Source of the DNA: Viscum album
Lineage: Eukaryota; Streptophyta; Magnoliopsida; Santalales; Viscaceae
Direction: 5' to 3'
DNA length: 64,000 nucleotides
NCBI GenBank assembly: GCA_963277665.1
Contig: OY728165.1
Location: 1,150,440,050-1,150,504,049 of the forward strand
Numbering within the stretch: position 1 is the stretch's first letter; each line of letters starts with the position of its first letter. The notes beneath the pieces are model-generated. The model made no database searches, was not told the origin of the DNA, and was given only the letters and a program-made list of their open reading frames with translations. Shown here in pieces: positions 39,401 to 49,716 of this stretch. The position numbers and the translations under genes are program-made.

Positions 39401-40219
39401 TAATGTTTTCAAAAGGAAAATAAATACCATATACTCTTTTACATATTTTTTTATTGAAAATGGTTTTTATAATGGATTTACTATGTCAAAATGTTTAAAT
39501 GATATATTGTAATTGAAATGTGGAAATGTTATCTTTCCTTTATGTTTTTTTTATGTGTTATGAATATGTTATGGTTCTTGGGAATTGTTACGTATACGGA
39601 TGGTTCCATAATAAACCTAGGGTAGGTGAGCCCAAGATAGTTCTTCAATTCATTGTGTAACGTGATGGAGGTAAAATTGAATGTTTCTCCTAAGAGATTT
39701 AGTGAATATATTGTGATGGGTATTCCAAATGTAACTCCCTATATAGTTGTGATCACTACAATTTAAGTATGATATGGATTCCACAAGTTACCTTTAATAT
39801 TTATGTTTTCTACGTGTTATTCATAAATCTTATGATTTCATGAGGTATGTTAAAGATATTATTTTATGTGACGATGAACTAATGTTTTCTTTTATTGTTT
39901 TATAACCCTTATTGAGATTTTTATGCTCATCCAATGTTTTAAAATGTATTTCACAGGACCTAAAGATGAATAGGGTCAAGGATGGGATCAATGAAAAATC
40001 ATGCCATCTAAAACATGGGACTCGACATGACACTTTTTTTCAAGAGTTTTTATTTTATGAAAAAAAAGGAAACTGAGTAGAATTGTCTACCTTGTAATTT
40101 TTGAGATGTAATGTAATAGTTATGGACTAATTCTCTGAAACTCTAAACCTAAAAAGATCTTCAATATAGATTATTCATTTAATTCAAGATTATGTAATGC
40201 TTAAGGTTGGGTCCTTATA
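36472..40219 (+). repeat. Element A: LTR 2 (shared)
   Basis: Starts TATAACATCCCAGG (one change from LTR 1) and ends GGGTCCTTATA before a second primer site. It is about 3.75 kb. It is the 3' LTR of the first interior and the 5' LTR of the second. TATAAAAAG lies at 38073-38081 and the leader inverted repeat at 38213-38234. Confidence 0.85.
38073..38081 (+). promoter_or_regulatory. Element A LTR 2: TATA box
   Basis: TATAAAAAG after a CCCCCC run, at the same place as in LTR 1. Confidence 0.6.
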
Positions 40220-40221
40220 GT

Positions 40222-40233
40222 TGGTATTAGAGG
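40222..40233 (+). other. Element A: primer binding site 2
   Basis: TGGTATTAGAGG, one change from the Met-tRNA complement, two bases after LTR 2. Its presence after a 3' LTR shows that a second interior begins here. Confidence 0.8.
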
Positions 40234-40364
40234 TCAGTTTATATAAATTTAGGAGTAAGGGTATTGTTAAATTTTTATCCATAAATTTCTTTATGTTAAT
40301 ATTGAAAGGATATAGCATTTACAGATTACTATGTTGCTTAGCCTAAGATATTTCTATGTTCAGA

Positions 40365-41346
40365 ATAGTTTTTCACAGAGGAAATAAGGAAGCTATGTTG
40401 GGATGACATCATGAGGAAGACAAATTTCCAAATCAGCAACCTGAGATGGTCGGAATCAGAACTGAATAGTTTGTTGCAGTGATGGCACAATTTACTCAGG
40501 CTATAAATGGTGGTGGTATCCATGCATGAGATCATCCAGATCAACCACAGAGGAACATGTCGGTAATGGAGCATTTCATGAGGCAAAATTCTCTATCATT
40601 CAAAGAATCATCTGACCATGTGCTAGTAGAAGGGTGGATTAAATCACTAGAAAGGATTTTTGATGTCATGGGGTGTTCAGAACACCAAAATCTTAGTCTT
40701 TCTATTTACTATTTTGAAGGTGAAGTTGATCAATGGTGGTCAATGGTGAAAAATATCAGGGATAGTGAAGAGGTTGATGCTCTTGATTGGGATGAATTCA
40801 AAGGTATGATTCTTGATAAATATTTTCCTAAGGGGGTTTGTCTTAGGATGGAAAAAATTATTGGAATTGAGGTAGGAGGATTACTCAGTGGCTGCTTATG
40901 AAGCAAAATTCACTCGATTGGCAAGATATGATTCAAATTTCATATGAGATCGTGATAGTTAAATCAACAATTTTTATTCAGGATTAAAGCCAAAGTATCA
41001 AAGGTATTTATCTTATCATGAGTTCAAAAGTTATGAAAAACTTCTTCATTATGCAGAAAAGGTGGAAATCGAGTTTGTCGATGATCAGGTGTTCTTTGAA
41101 AAACAAAAGAATAAGAGGTCGAGGTGGTAGGATAAAGGGAAGAACTCTTCAAAAAACTCTGATGGTAAGAAACTTAAGTTTACAATTTGTGAAAATTGTG
41201 GTAAAAATCATGTTGTGGAATGTCTTTTGAATTCTGGTAAGTGTTACTGATGTGGTAAAATGGGACATAAGGCTTGCAATTGCACTGAAAAAGATCAGGT
41301 TAATGGTAATACAAAATCTAATTTATAATCAGTAAAAAAATTTAGG
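40365..41346 (+). pseudogene. Element A: gag, copy 2 (broken and interrupted)
   Basis: It parallels gag copy 1 from the start region to past the first zinc knuckle. The start codon is changed from ATG to ATA at 40365. The conserved blocks FMRQNSLSFKESSD, a WIKSLERIFDVMGCSE block, VDQWWSMVKNIRDSEE and DWDEFKGMILDKYFP lie in one frame (40557-40901), longer than in copy 1. The knuckle is reached only after stops and shifts. The sequence matches copy 1 up to about the second knuckle and then stops at TTTAGG, where the element B LTR begins. The rest of this copy should lie beyond the right edge of the window. Confidence 0.8.
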
Positions 41347-41803
41347 TGTAAGAACCCGGTTTTTGCTGTGAAAGAATTTAGAATATTCTTGATGATATTC
41401 CAGAGCAGCGCCTTCAGACGGCGAACGATTCTGAGCCTCGGAGTGGCCAGAATTAAATTTTCAGTGCGTTCACACTAGAAACGCAAAATAAATTGATAAC
41501 TCCTAAACGGTGCTTCAGATCAGAGATCCGAGTGTACAGATGGGTCCGGAATGGGGTGTTTACCCTAGGAACAACATAAAACTTGTCGGCACAGGATGTT
41601 TGGACCCCTCGCTCGCTTTCGGAACGCTAAACGGATAAATTAATTTATTTATTTATTCGTTTAATGGTGAAACACAAGTATATCTTAAATGGTGGCTCGT
41701 ATTGGGAAGCTGATGGCACCGTTGAGTTTGCAGTGTGCCGTTTACCCTAGGAGGGGTGTAATTTTTGCGGGCGCGGGCCGTCTGTGAAAAATGGCACCAG
41801 GGG
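41347..41803 (+). repeat. Element B: LTR 1, first part (before the Sirevirus)
   Basis: Starts TGTAAGAACCCGG inside the second gag of element A. It matches the start of LTR 2 at 59992 closely to CCAGGGG, where the Sirevirus is inserted. The last five bases, AGGGG, are duplicated at 54447-54451. Confidence 0.9.
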
Positions 41804-41876
41804 TGTTGAGTCAATAAGGTTTTCCTTATGACTTTTCCATTCCTTCTTGTTTTGAAAATCACAAACACCTTATCTT

Positions 41877-42012
41877 AAGGAAAATTTCTTTTATAAGGAA
41901 AATTGCTTTTATAAGGAAAATTTCTTTTATAAGGAAAATTGATTTTATAAGGAAAATTGCTTTTATAAGGAAAATTTCTTTCTTAAGGAAAATCGATTTT
42001 ATAAGAAAAATT
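41877..42012 (+). repeat. 18-bp tandem repeat in Sirevirus LTR
   Basis: About 7.5 copies of AAGGAAAATTGCTTTTAT with small changes. Because 18 is a multiple of three, it opens a long repetitive minus-strand frame that is not a gene. The partner tract is at 52595-52730. Confidence 0.9.
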
Positions 42013-42189
42013 ATCCTTATCATATTTTCATCCATATTTTTCTTAAGTATAAGTTTCAGATTCATTTTCTCGGAATCGTTGAAACTTTGATATAAAGCAT
42101 TCTGTTTTAGGATTCGGATTCTGGATAAGAACTATAAGGAAGTTTCATTCTGAATTCCGGATATGAACTCTGACTAAGTTCTATTCCAG

Positions 42190-42546
42190 ATTCAGGATAC
42201 GAATTCTGAAGAAGAATTCTCATTACGAATTCTAATGAAGAAATCCCATTCCGAATTCTCATTATAAATTCTGAAGAAGAATTCTCATTACGAATTCCAA
42301 TGACGAATTCTCATTACGAATCCTGATGATGAATTCTCATTACGAATTCTGATGACGAATTCTCATTACGAATTCTATTGATGAATTCTCATTACGAATT
42401 CTGATGACGAATTCTCATTATGAATTCTGTTGACGAATTCTCATTACGAATTCTGATGACGAATTCTTAGTACGAATTCCAATGAAAAATTCTCATTACG
42501 ATTTCTGATGAAGAATTCCTATTCCGAATTCTGATTCCGAATTCAC
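42190..42546 (+). repeat. 26-bp tandem repeat in Sirevirus LTR
   Basis: About 12 copies of a unit built from GACGAATTCTCATTAC and GAATTCTGAT, each with one or two GAATTC palindromes. It lies in U3, upstream of the TATA box. The partner tract is at 52918-53263. Confidence 0.9.
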
Positions 42547-42732
42547 CTATTGAACAGAATTTGAGTATCTTTGTTTTATACACTCTGAATTAATTCAGAC
42601 TCCGAAAAATATCTTTGGTAGATTCCGAACTTTTATGTTAGAGTTTAAAACGATGTCGTACATTCTGTTACACTTTCTTTGTTATAAAACGATGTCGTCT
42701 GTTTTGTTATAAACTAACCGTTGTCTAAGTGA

Positions 42733-42738
42733 CACGTG
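42733..42738 (+). promoter_or_regulatory. CACGTG (G-box) in Sirevirus 5' LTR
   Basis: GACACGTGT lies 60 bases before the TATA box and is kept in the 3' LTR (53451-53456). G-boxes bind plant bZIP and bHLH factors; use here is inferred. Confidence 0.5.
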
Positions 42739-42797
42739 TATAGGTCCCTCCGATCTTTAAGGAAAATATGACCGTTGGAGAAGGAGCCGACCTTACC

Positions 42798-42805
42798 TAT
42801 AAATA
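42798..42805 (+). promoter_or_regulatory. TATA box of Sirevirus 5' LTR
   Basis: TATAAATA within CCTATAAATAGGAGC, a strong plant TATA context, about 1 kb into the LTR. Transcription should start about 30 bases downstream, close to the 35-bp duplication. Confidence 0.8.
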
Positions 42806-42829
42806 GGAGCTCATTTGAAAGAGCTCGAA

Positions 42830-42899
42830 GCTGTTGGAAAAACGACTGAGTTTTGTGCTTACATGCTGTTGGAAAAACGACTGAGTTTTGTGCTTACAT
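42830..42899 (+). repeat. 35-bp tandem duplication in Sirevirus LTR
   Basis: Two adjacent copies of a 35-bp unit starting GCTGTTGGAAAAACGACTGA. The duplication is also in the 3' LTR (53548-53617), so it predates this insertion. Confidence 0.9.
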
Positions 42900-42980
42900 G
42901 CTGTTGAAGTGAATTCTATAGAGAGAGGCTCTTATTAACTCTCAAAGCTTCATGCGACTCCGAATGTTGGTGATTACATT

Positions 42981-43199
42981 CGAGGGCTTCCGGGGATAGG
43001 AAGACAGAGGTTGCTGACTACCTTAAAGATCGAGGGCTTTCTTGCTGAGGAAGACAGAGGTTGCCGACTACCTTAAAGTTCGAGGGCTTTCTTGCTGAGG
43101 AAGACAGAGGTTGCCAACTACCTTGAAGTTGAGGGCTTGCGGGGATAGCAAGATAGAGACTCCGATCTTCGTATCGAGGGCTTACCCTGGTGTGGGTAA
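42981..43199 (+). repeat. About 50-bp tandem repeat in Sirevirus LTR
   Basis: Four to five diverged units beginning CGAGGGCTT and containing GAAGACAGAGGTTGC and GACTACCTTAAAG. It is in the transcribed leader. The partner tract is at 53699-53917. Confidence 0.85.
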
Positions 43200-43677
43200 G
43201 ACAGAATTTCTTGAAAGTATAAATCAAGGGACCTTTATCCAAGGTTGTTGGATACCCTTCTCTTTGGGTTAAAAGACATATATCTTGTTACTTGTAGTTT
43301 TACTACTTGTTTATATTCCACTGCAATTTGTATCTTAAGGAAAGTATAACTTTCTTATAATTCCTTACTTACTCTGATTCATTTAGATTCTATACGCTTT
43401 AAGGTAGAATCTCATATTGAAATTGTTTGTTAAGTTTCAATCTCCGGAACCATATTTCCGGAACCTACTTTCGGAATCTCTTTCCTAAGTTTACTTTCGG
43501 TGTTAGAGGTGTTGTGAATTTGCTTAGTTTAATCCTTGTTAAACTTGGCCCTTTCCTTTTCTTAAGGAAACTATAGTTATTCATAACTAACTTTAAAGGT
43601 TCCAAAGTAATTTTTAAAGTATACAATTCACCCCCCCTCTTATATATTGAGCATCTCATACTATTTCGATCCTACAA

Positions 43678-43690
43678 TTGGTATCAGAGG
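43678..43690 (+). other. Primer-site-like sequence inside the Sirevirus 5' LTR
   Basis: TTGGTATCAGAGG lies 32 bases before the LTR end and is preceded by CCTACAA, like the true LTR end (CTTACATT). The same sequence is in the 3' LTR at about 54402-54414. Confidence 0.8.
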
Positions 43691-43724
43691 TTGGAAACCT
43701 CTTACTCTATTCCAATCTTACATT

Positions 43725-43736
43725 TGGTATCAGAGC
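43725..43736 (+). other. Sirevirus primer binding site
   Basis: TGGTATCAGAGC, a perfect complement of the initiator Met-tRNA 3' end, two bases after the LTR. Confidence 0.95.
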
Positions 43737-43897
43737 AGGTTACTGAAATACTTGTACTCACATACAAGTTTTTCTTGCTCACTTTATCCTTCCGAACTTT
43801 GTCATTCCGAATTTTTCCATTCCGGACTTTCTCATTCTGAACTTTGTGATTAAAATTCTTTTCTACTAACAAGTTTGTGTGTAAAGTTATTTATAGC

Positions 43898-45691
43898 ATG
43901 GCAGGAATTAATGTTGGTTCAATTGAAAATATGAATCCTACAAGACCACCTATATTTGATGGTAATGACTATGAATACTGGAGAGATCGTATGAAGACTT
44001 TTGTTATCAATACTGGAGTAGACAACTTTGTTATGCTTACTGGTGATTATAAAATTCTTGACAAGGAAGTCAGAACTTTTACTAACCAGGAAAATCAGGA
44101 ATATCAACTCAACTATAAGGTACGCAACACTTTACTATGTTCAATGACTATAAATATATATAGCCAAATTTCTTCTTGTGAAGAAGCTAATTGTATATGG
44201 AAGAAGTTAGAAGTTTCACACTTTGGGACTTCTAAAGTGATTGAGACTAGAAGAGCTATGCTTAGAGCTGAATATCATAGCTTCAATTTTCCTTATGGAG
44301 AACCTATCTGTAAAGTTCAACAAAGATTTATGATTATTTTCAACAGTTTACAATCTATGGGAGAGAAAGGTTTAGATGATGAAGCTCTCGTGGACAAGAT
44401 AATTGACATTATGCCCAATGAGTGGGAATCCAAGAGAACAGCTATAGATGAGAACAGGAAGGTCACTCAAATTACTCTTGATGAATTATTTGGAACTCTT
44501 CTACAATATGAAACTAGAATGAAGAGAGATGCTGACAACATCAAGAAGAAGAATGGAAATGGTACTGTTGCTTTTACAACAACTTCAAATCAGATGAAAG
44601 CTAAGACTCCTGAGAGAGTAACCAGATCCAAGTCTAAGAAAGTTATTTTCCAATCCGAATCTAGTGAGAGTGAAGTCTCAGAAAATGAATTAGCCAATCT
44701 TACTCGAAGGATGAACAAGATAGCTGGACAGAGAAATTTTCAATCCAAGTATAAGAAAAAGGATAGGAAAGATAAGAAAGATGGAGAAGTTACTTGTTAT
44801 GAATGTAAGAGAGATGGACATATTAGACCAGATTGCCCTATGCTCAAAAAGAAAGGAAGGAAGGAAAGACATTCAGACAAGAACAGAAAGAAGTATTATA
44901 AAGCTAAAGCTAAGAAAGTTCTGAAAGCTAATGACACCTGGAGTGCCAGTGGTGGTGACTCTTCAGATGAATCTTCTGATTATGAATCTTCAGGACAGAA
45001 GAATCTTTGTCTTATAGCCAAATTACCTATTGATAATCATTGTCTTATGGCTAAGGTACGAAATGCTGAATCATTGACCAATGTTTATTTAAATTCTAAT
45101 GATAGTAAGTATTATAACTCTTCTGATGAAGAATCATCTTCTGATGAAGATAATACTTTACCTACTTATGAAGAAGTCTCTAGGTTTGCTGAACTTCTTG
45201 AAATTGAGAATTCCAAACTCAACAAGAAACTTGATAAGGCAAACTCTAGGAATTATATTCTTACAAAAGAGATATCAGATCTTTCTAAAGATCTTGATAA
45301 GAAAAATGCTGATTTTGAAAGTATTTCAAAAAATCTTGAGGAAGTAAGTTCTAAGAAGAATAAACTTTCTAAAGAATTAGAAAAAGTAATTTCGAATAAA
45401 AATGTTTTCGAGCCTAACTCTAGTTCTAAAACTAATGATTTTGAGGATAAAAACTTGGTTGTAAAAATCAAGTCCGAAATTTTTTCTTTAAAGAAGTTTT
45501 TATCAAACTTTACCCATGGTAAGGAAAATTTTGATAAGATGTATTCCCAAATACGACTTTTAAGAAATAAATCCGGATTTGCTTATACCCATGAAAAACC
45601 AGTTTTCAGTAACAATTATTTTGTTCCTCAAAGTGCCCCATTTTGTACCAAGTGTCAATGTGGTGGTCACTGGGAAAAAATTGTTCCTTAA
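43898..45691 (+). CDS. gag: Sirevirus gag (597 residues, intact frame)
   Basis: Gag forms the particle and packages RNA. I chose the ATG at 43898 (MAGINVGSIENMNPTRPP) because copia gags begin this way; an in-frame ATG seven codons upstream is possible. The N-terminal RPPIFDGNDYEYWRDRMKTF block is the copia UBN2-type gag domain. A CCHC knuckle, CYECKRDGHIRPDC, is at residues 300-313, followed by a Lys-rich stretch and a long Asp/Ser/Lys/Glu-rich region predicted to be coiled coil (about 430-520). The frame ends at a second knuckle-like block, CTKCQCGGHWEK, which is cut short because pol continues in the -1 frame from an A6 run at 45675-45680. It is the only unbroken long frame in the window. 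Confidence 0.9.
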   Translation: MAGINVGSIENMNPTRPPIFDGNDYEYWRDRMKTFVINTGVDNFVMLTGDYKILDKEVRTFTNQENQEYQLNYKVRNTLLCSMTINIYSQISSCEEANCIWKKLEVSHFGTSKVIETRRAMLRAEYHSFNFPYGEPICKVQQRFMIIFNSLQSMGEKGLDDEALVDKIIDIMPNEWESKRTAIDENRKVTQITLDELFGTLLQYETRMKRDADNIKKKNGNGTVAFTTTSNQMKAKTPERVTRSKSKKVIFQSESSESEVSENELANLTRRMNKIAGQRNFQSKYKKKDRKDKKDGEVTCYECKRDGHIRPDCPMLKKKGRKERHSDKNRKKYYKAKAKKVLKANDTWSASGGDSSDESSDYESSGQKNLCLIAKLPIDNHCLMAKVRNAESLTNVYLNSNDSKYYNSSDEESSSDEDNTLPTYEEVSRFAELLEIENSKLNKKLDKANSRNYILTKEISDLSKDLDKKNADFESISKNLEEVSSKKNKLSKELEKVISNKNVFEPNSSSKTNDFEDKNLVVKIKSEIFSLKKFLSNFTHGKENFDKMYSQIRLLRNKSGFAYTHEKPVFSNNYFVPQSAPFCTKCQCGGHWEKIVP

Positions 45692-48600
45692 ACAAAACCC
45701 AATCTCTAGGATTTCACAAAGCTTACTTTTCTAAGAAAATGTGGGTTCCTAAAATTTTATTGTCTGGAAATCTCGGATCCAAACATGTTTGGATTCCGAA
45801 AGTCTAATTTTCTTCTTGATTTCAGGATAATAAAGAAAGTACCAGCAACAATACATGGTACATGGATAGTGGATGTTCCCGGCACATGACTGGTAACAAA
45901 AGCTTTTTTGAAAACATTATCAAAATGAAAGGAGGAAAGGTAACTTTCGGAGACAATGCTAAGGGAGAGATTGTTGGTATTGGTAATATTGTTCTTTTAG
46001 GTAAAACCTTGATTTCAAATGTTCTTTTTGTTAAAGGTCTTAAGCACAACCTCATTAGAATAAGTCAGTTATGTGATGAAGGTTACCTTGTGAATTTTAG
46101 GAATGATAAGTGTTTAGTTCACAATTCCAAGGAAGAATTTATTCTTTCAGCCAATAGGCAAGAGAATGTCTACACTTTGAACCTATAAGACCTCAGGAGC
46201 CAAGATTTACCTTGCCTAAGTGCAATGGAAGATCATTCCTGGTTATGGCATAGAAGATTAGGACACTGTAACCTTAGGAACCTATGTAAACTCTCGAAGA
46301 AGAAACTAGTTAAGGATCTACCAGAGCTTAGATTTGATTCTTCTAAAGTTTGTGATCCTTGTCAATATGGCAAGAAACATAAATCTAGTTTTAAATCAAT
46401 CGGTGAAGTCTCAACAACTGATGCATTACAGTTAGTGCACATGGATCTTTTTGATCCAACACAAACTGGAAGTATTGGAGGAAAATACTATGTGTTTTTT
46501 CTAGTTGATGATTACACCAGATTTACTTGGGTCTATTTTCTAGCAAAGAAATATGAATCTTTTTCTTATTTCAAAAGTTTTAGAGCTCAAGTTAAAAATG
46601 ATAAAAACCTTCCATTGAAAACTATTCATAGTGATCATGGAGGAGAATTTCAAAATTCAGATTTTGAAACCTTTTGTAGTAAGAAAGGTATTACTCACAA
46701 TTTTTCAGCACCTAGAACTCCTCAACAGAATGGTGTAGTTGAAAGAAGAAATATGATTCTTCAAGAGATAAATAGAACCATGTTGAGTGGATATTCTATT
46801 GCTAGACATTTCTGGGATGAATCTGTAAGTACTGCTTGTTATACTATAAATCGAGTTTTGATTAGACCTTTTCTTAATAAAACTCCTTATGAGTTATAGA
46901 ATGGTAGAAAACCAAGACTTTCCTACTTCAAGGTTTTTGGTTGCAAAGTATTCATTTTGAATACTAAAGATAACTTACATAAATTCACACCAAAGTCTGA
47001 TGAAGGAATTTTCTTAGGATATTCCACAACCTCTAAGGCTTATTGAGTTTTTAATAAAAATACTTGTACTGTTGAGGAAACAGTGCATGTGAAATTTGAT
47101 GAGTCTGATAATTTTATTTTTAAACCATCTAAACTTACATCTTCGGATGTGTTTTCAAAAACTGATTGTCAACCTTTGATAGAAGAACCTTCTGATAAGG
47201 AAATTGTTCAAGAAGATACTTCTGAAACATTTACCCCAGAAGACTTTCTACCCTATGTTGATGAACAGGTTTTACAAAACCCAAATCAGGTGTTTCTTAA
47301 GAATCATCCCAGTGATAGTATCATTGGTGATGTAAATCAACCTGTAAGGACTATAAGTTCCTTAAGAAATGAAGTAGAACATCTAGCATTTCTTTCCCAA
47401 TTAGAACCTAAAAGCACTGATGAAGCTTTAGGTGATGATGATTGGATTAAAGCCATGCAAGATGAACTAAATGAATTCGAAAGGAATAAAGTCTGGACTT
47501 TGGTTGAAAGACCTAAGGAAACTTCTGTTATTGGAGTAAAATGGGTTTTCAGAAATAAATGTGATGAAAATGGAGTCATTGTTAGAAATAAATCTAGACT
47601 TGTTGCTAAAGGCTATAATCAGAAAGAAGGAATAGACTATGAAGAAACCTATGCTCCAGTAGCTAGACTTGAATATATCCGTATTCTACTTGCCTTTGCA
47701 GCATTCTTTAATTTCAAACTTTTCCAAATGGATGTGAAATGTTCTTTTCTTAACGGTTATGTTCAAGAGGAAGTTTTTGTTGAACAACCTCCTGGCTTTG
47801 AAGATACAAAACATCCTGATCATGTTTTTATACTTACCAAAGCTTTGTATGGCCTTAAACAAGCCCCACAAGCATGGTATGATAGACTCACTGGATTTTT
47901 GCTTCAAAATAACTATGTTAAGGGAAATGAAGATCCAACCCTTTTTATAAAGAAAGATAAGAAAAATGTTTTGATTATTCAAATTTATGTTGATGACATT
48001 ATATTTGGTTCAACTCAGCAATCTCTGACTGACTCTTTTGCTAGTCTAATGAAATCTGAGTTTGAAATGAGTATGATGGGTTAATTAACATTTTTCCTTG
48101 GTTTTAAAATTTCTCAAAAACCAGAAGGAACCTACATATCTCAACATAAGTATATTAAAGATCTTCTTAAAAAGTATGGTTATGACAACACTAAGAGTAT
48201 AAGTACTCCCATTGGTACCTCAAACTCTTTAGATCTTGATGAATCTGGGAAACCAGTAGATCAAATATCTTTTAGAGGTATGATTGGAAGTCTACTTTAC
48301 TTAATAGCTAGTCGACCAGACTTAATGTTTTCATTATGCTTATGTGCAAGATATCAATCCAATCCAAAGGAATCTCACTTAAAGGCAGTAAAAAGAATTT
48401 TTCGCTACCTTAAGGGAACCATGGATCTAGGATTATTTTATACTTCTGGAAATGATTTTGTTCTAAAAATCTTTTCTGATGCTGACTTTGGTGGATGTAG
48501 AATGGATAGAAAGAGTACATCCGGAACTTGTCATTTCTTAGGAGATTCTCTAGTTTCTTGGTCCTGCAAGAAGCAACATTCTGTAGCACTTTCCACTGCT

Positions 48601-48930
48601 GAAGCTGAATATGTAGCAGCTGGAAGTTGTTGTGCTCAAGTGTTGTGGATGCAACACACACTCACAGACTATGGCGTGAGTTTTACTAAAACTCAAATTT
48701 TTTGTGATAACACAAGTGCCATTGACCTAAGTAAAAACCCTGCACATCACTCCCGTGAAAAACACATAGATATTAGGCATCACTTTCTTAGGGATCACAC
48801 ACTCAAAGGAGATATTATTCTTCAGTTTATCGGAACACAAGATCAACTTGCTGATATTTTCACAAAATCTTTTCCTTCTGATAGATTTGAATATATTAAA
48901 CAGAAGTTAGGAATGATAACCATAAGGTAA
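45692..48930 (+). pseudogene. pol: Sirevirus pol: protease, integrase, reverse transcriptase, RNase H (interrupted by stops)
   Basis: One frame (-1 relative to gag) holds the full copia pol. Protease: WYMDSGCSRHMTG near 45856. Integrase: HRRLGH with CDPCQYGKKHK (zinc finger), MDLFDP, IHSDHGGEF and NGVVERRN carrying the catalytic Asp, Asp and Glu. Reverse transcriptase: [35 protein letters not shown] and catalytic YVDDIIFGS. RNase H: DADFGG, STAEAEYVAAGS, DNTSAI and HIDIRHHFLRD. Six in-frame stops lie at 45805, 45817, 46186, 46897, 47044 and 48082. No frameshift is seen inside pol. The pattern suggests a recently active element inactivated by point changes. Confidence 0.92.
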
Positions 48931-49580
48931 TCTTTCTTAATTAACTTTCTGTTGAAAAAATCTCCTTACAGTAATAAACTCCTTTTCATAGAAGGAGTAC
49001 ATTTGATTGTTTGTTTAACAAAGTTTTTCAAAATTTGTTTTCAAACTTTTCGGAACAAAGCTTTCCGGAATGGAACTTCCGGAACTACAATTTTACAGAA
49101 TGGATATTTTCATACAGAATATTTCTGGAATGGAAGTATTCATATTGAAAACATCTGGAATGGAATTTTTCATACTAAACTTTTTGTACTAAATTTTTCG
49201 TACTAAGTTTTTCATACTAAATTTTTCATACTATGTTTTTCATACTAAGTTTTTTTTTCATAGTAAGTTTTTCGTAATAAAATTTTGCGAACTTTGTCTT
49301 TTCGTAATTAAGTTTTTTTGTAGTAATCTTTGTATTACCCATTACTAATAACTCTCCTAAGCCAATCTGAAAGGTATAATTTCCCTACTCAACATTTCGT
49401 AGTCATATTTTACTTGCTGGCAGTTTCTTATATTTTGTTTTCGGATTATAGTTTTCTTAAATATTTATTTTAATAAAAAACCTCAAAAAGATCGGATTCA
49501 AGTTTTCAACCATCAGATCTAATCTCATCTCATACCAACCGTTAGATCAACCGAGGAAGTTGAACCGTCTCCTCATTGTC
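48931..49580 (+). other. Sirevirus spacer between pol and third frame, with 14-bp repeats
   Basis: Non-coding. It carries several CATTCCGGAAC-like and GGAATGGAA motifs, then about eight copies of a 14-bp unit (TTTTTCATACTAAG and variants) at 49166-49280. A TATA-like box follows at 49581. Confidence 0.75.
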
Positions 49581-49589
49581 TATATAAAG
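49581..49589 (+). promoter_or_regulatory. Candidate internal promoter before the third Sirevirus frame
   Basis: TATATAAAG in a CATTGTCTATATAAAGGGGACC context, 128 bases before the ATG at 49717. Spacing to a pyrimidine-rich leader (CGATTTCTCGCCCCACATC) fits a plant transcription start. It lies outside the LTRs, so it would act independently of the LTR promoter. Confidence 0.5.
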
Positions 49590-49716
49590 GGGACCCGATT
49601 TCTCGCCCCACATCGGTTTCAAGCTCTTGCGTCCTGAAGCTCTGACCCTCTGTTTTAAGGTCGTTCCGAACTTCAAACTTCTCCGTTCCGAACTTATCAG
49701 AGGATTATAGATCTGA

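Larger units (their letters stand above)
28028..41346 (+). mobile_element. Element A: Ty3/gypsy chromovirus (Tekay/Del-like), tandem LTR-interior-LTR-interior
   Basis: The order is LTR (28028-31797), full-length interior (31798-36471), LTR (36472-40219), and a second interior cut off at 41346 by element B. The domain order gag, protease, reverse transcriptase, RNase H, integrase and chromodomain is that of plant chromoviruses. The middle LTR serves both interiors with no flanking DNA between them, as expected after unequal recombination between two copies. Stops and frameshifts occur in every domain. Confidence 0.85.
41804..43722 (+). repeat. Sirevirus 5' LTR
   Basis: 1,919 bp, TGTTGAGTCA to ATCTTACA. 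It contains four tandem repeat tracts, a CACGTG motif (42733), a TATA box (42798), two AACGATGTCGT copies near 42650 and 42680, and near its end a primer-site-like sequence (43678-43690). Confidence 0.95.

Noticed and set aside
41859..42065. Minus-strand frame with repeated hydrophobic Ile/Phe/Leu/Lys blocks, and its twin at 52577-52783
   Set aside because: It is produced by the 18-bp tandem repeat in the Sirevirus LTRs, whose length keeps any frame open. There is no start context or domain.
42190..42546. Regular repeats that could suggest a CRISPR array
   Set aside because: Units are contiguous and near-identical with no unique spacers, lie in a plant LTR and recur in the partner LTR.
43018..43242. 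Minus-strand 74-codon frame, and its twin at 53736-53960
   Set aside because: It is a by-product of the 50-bp tandem repeat in the LTR leader. It is conserved only because the two LTRs are copies.
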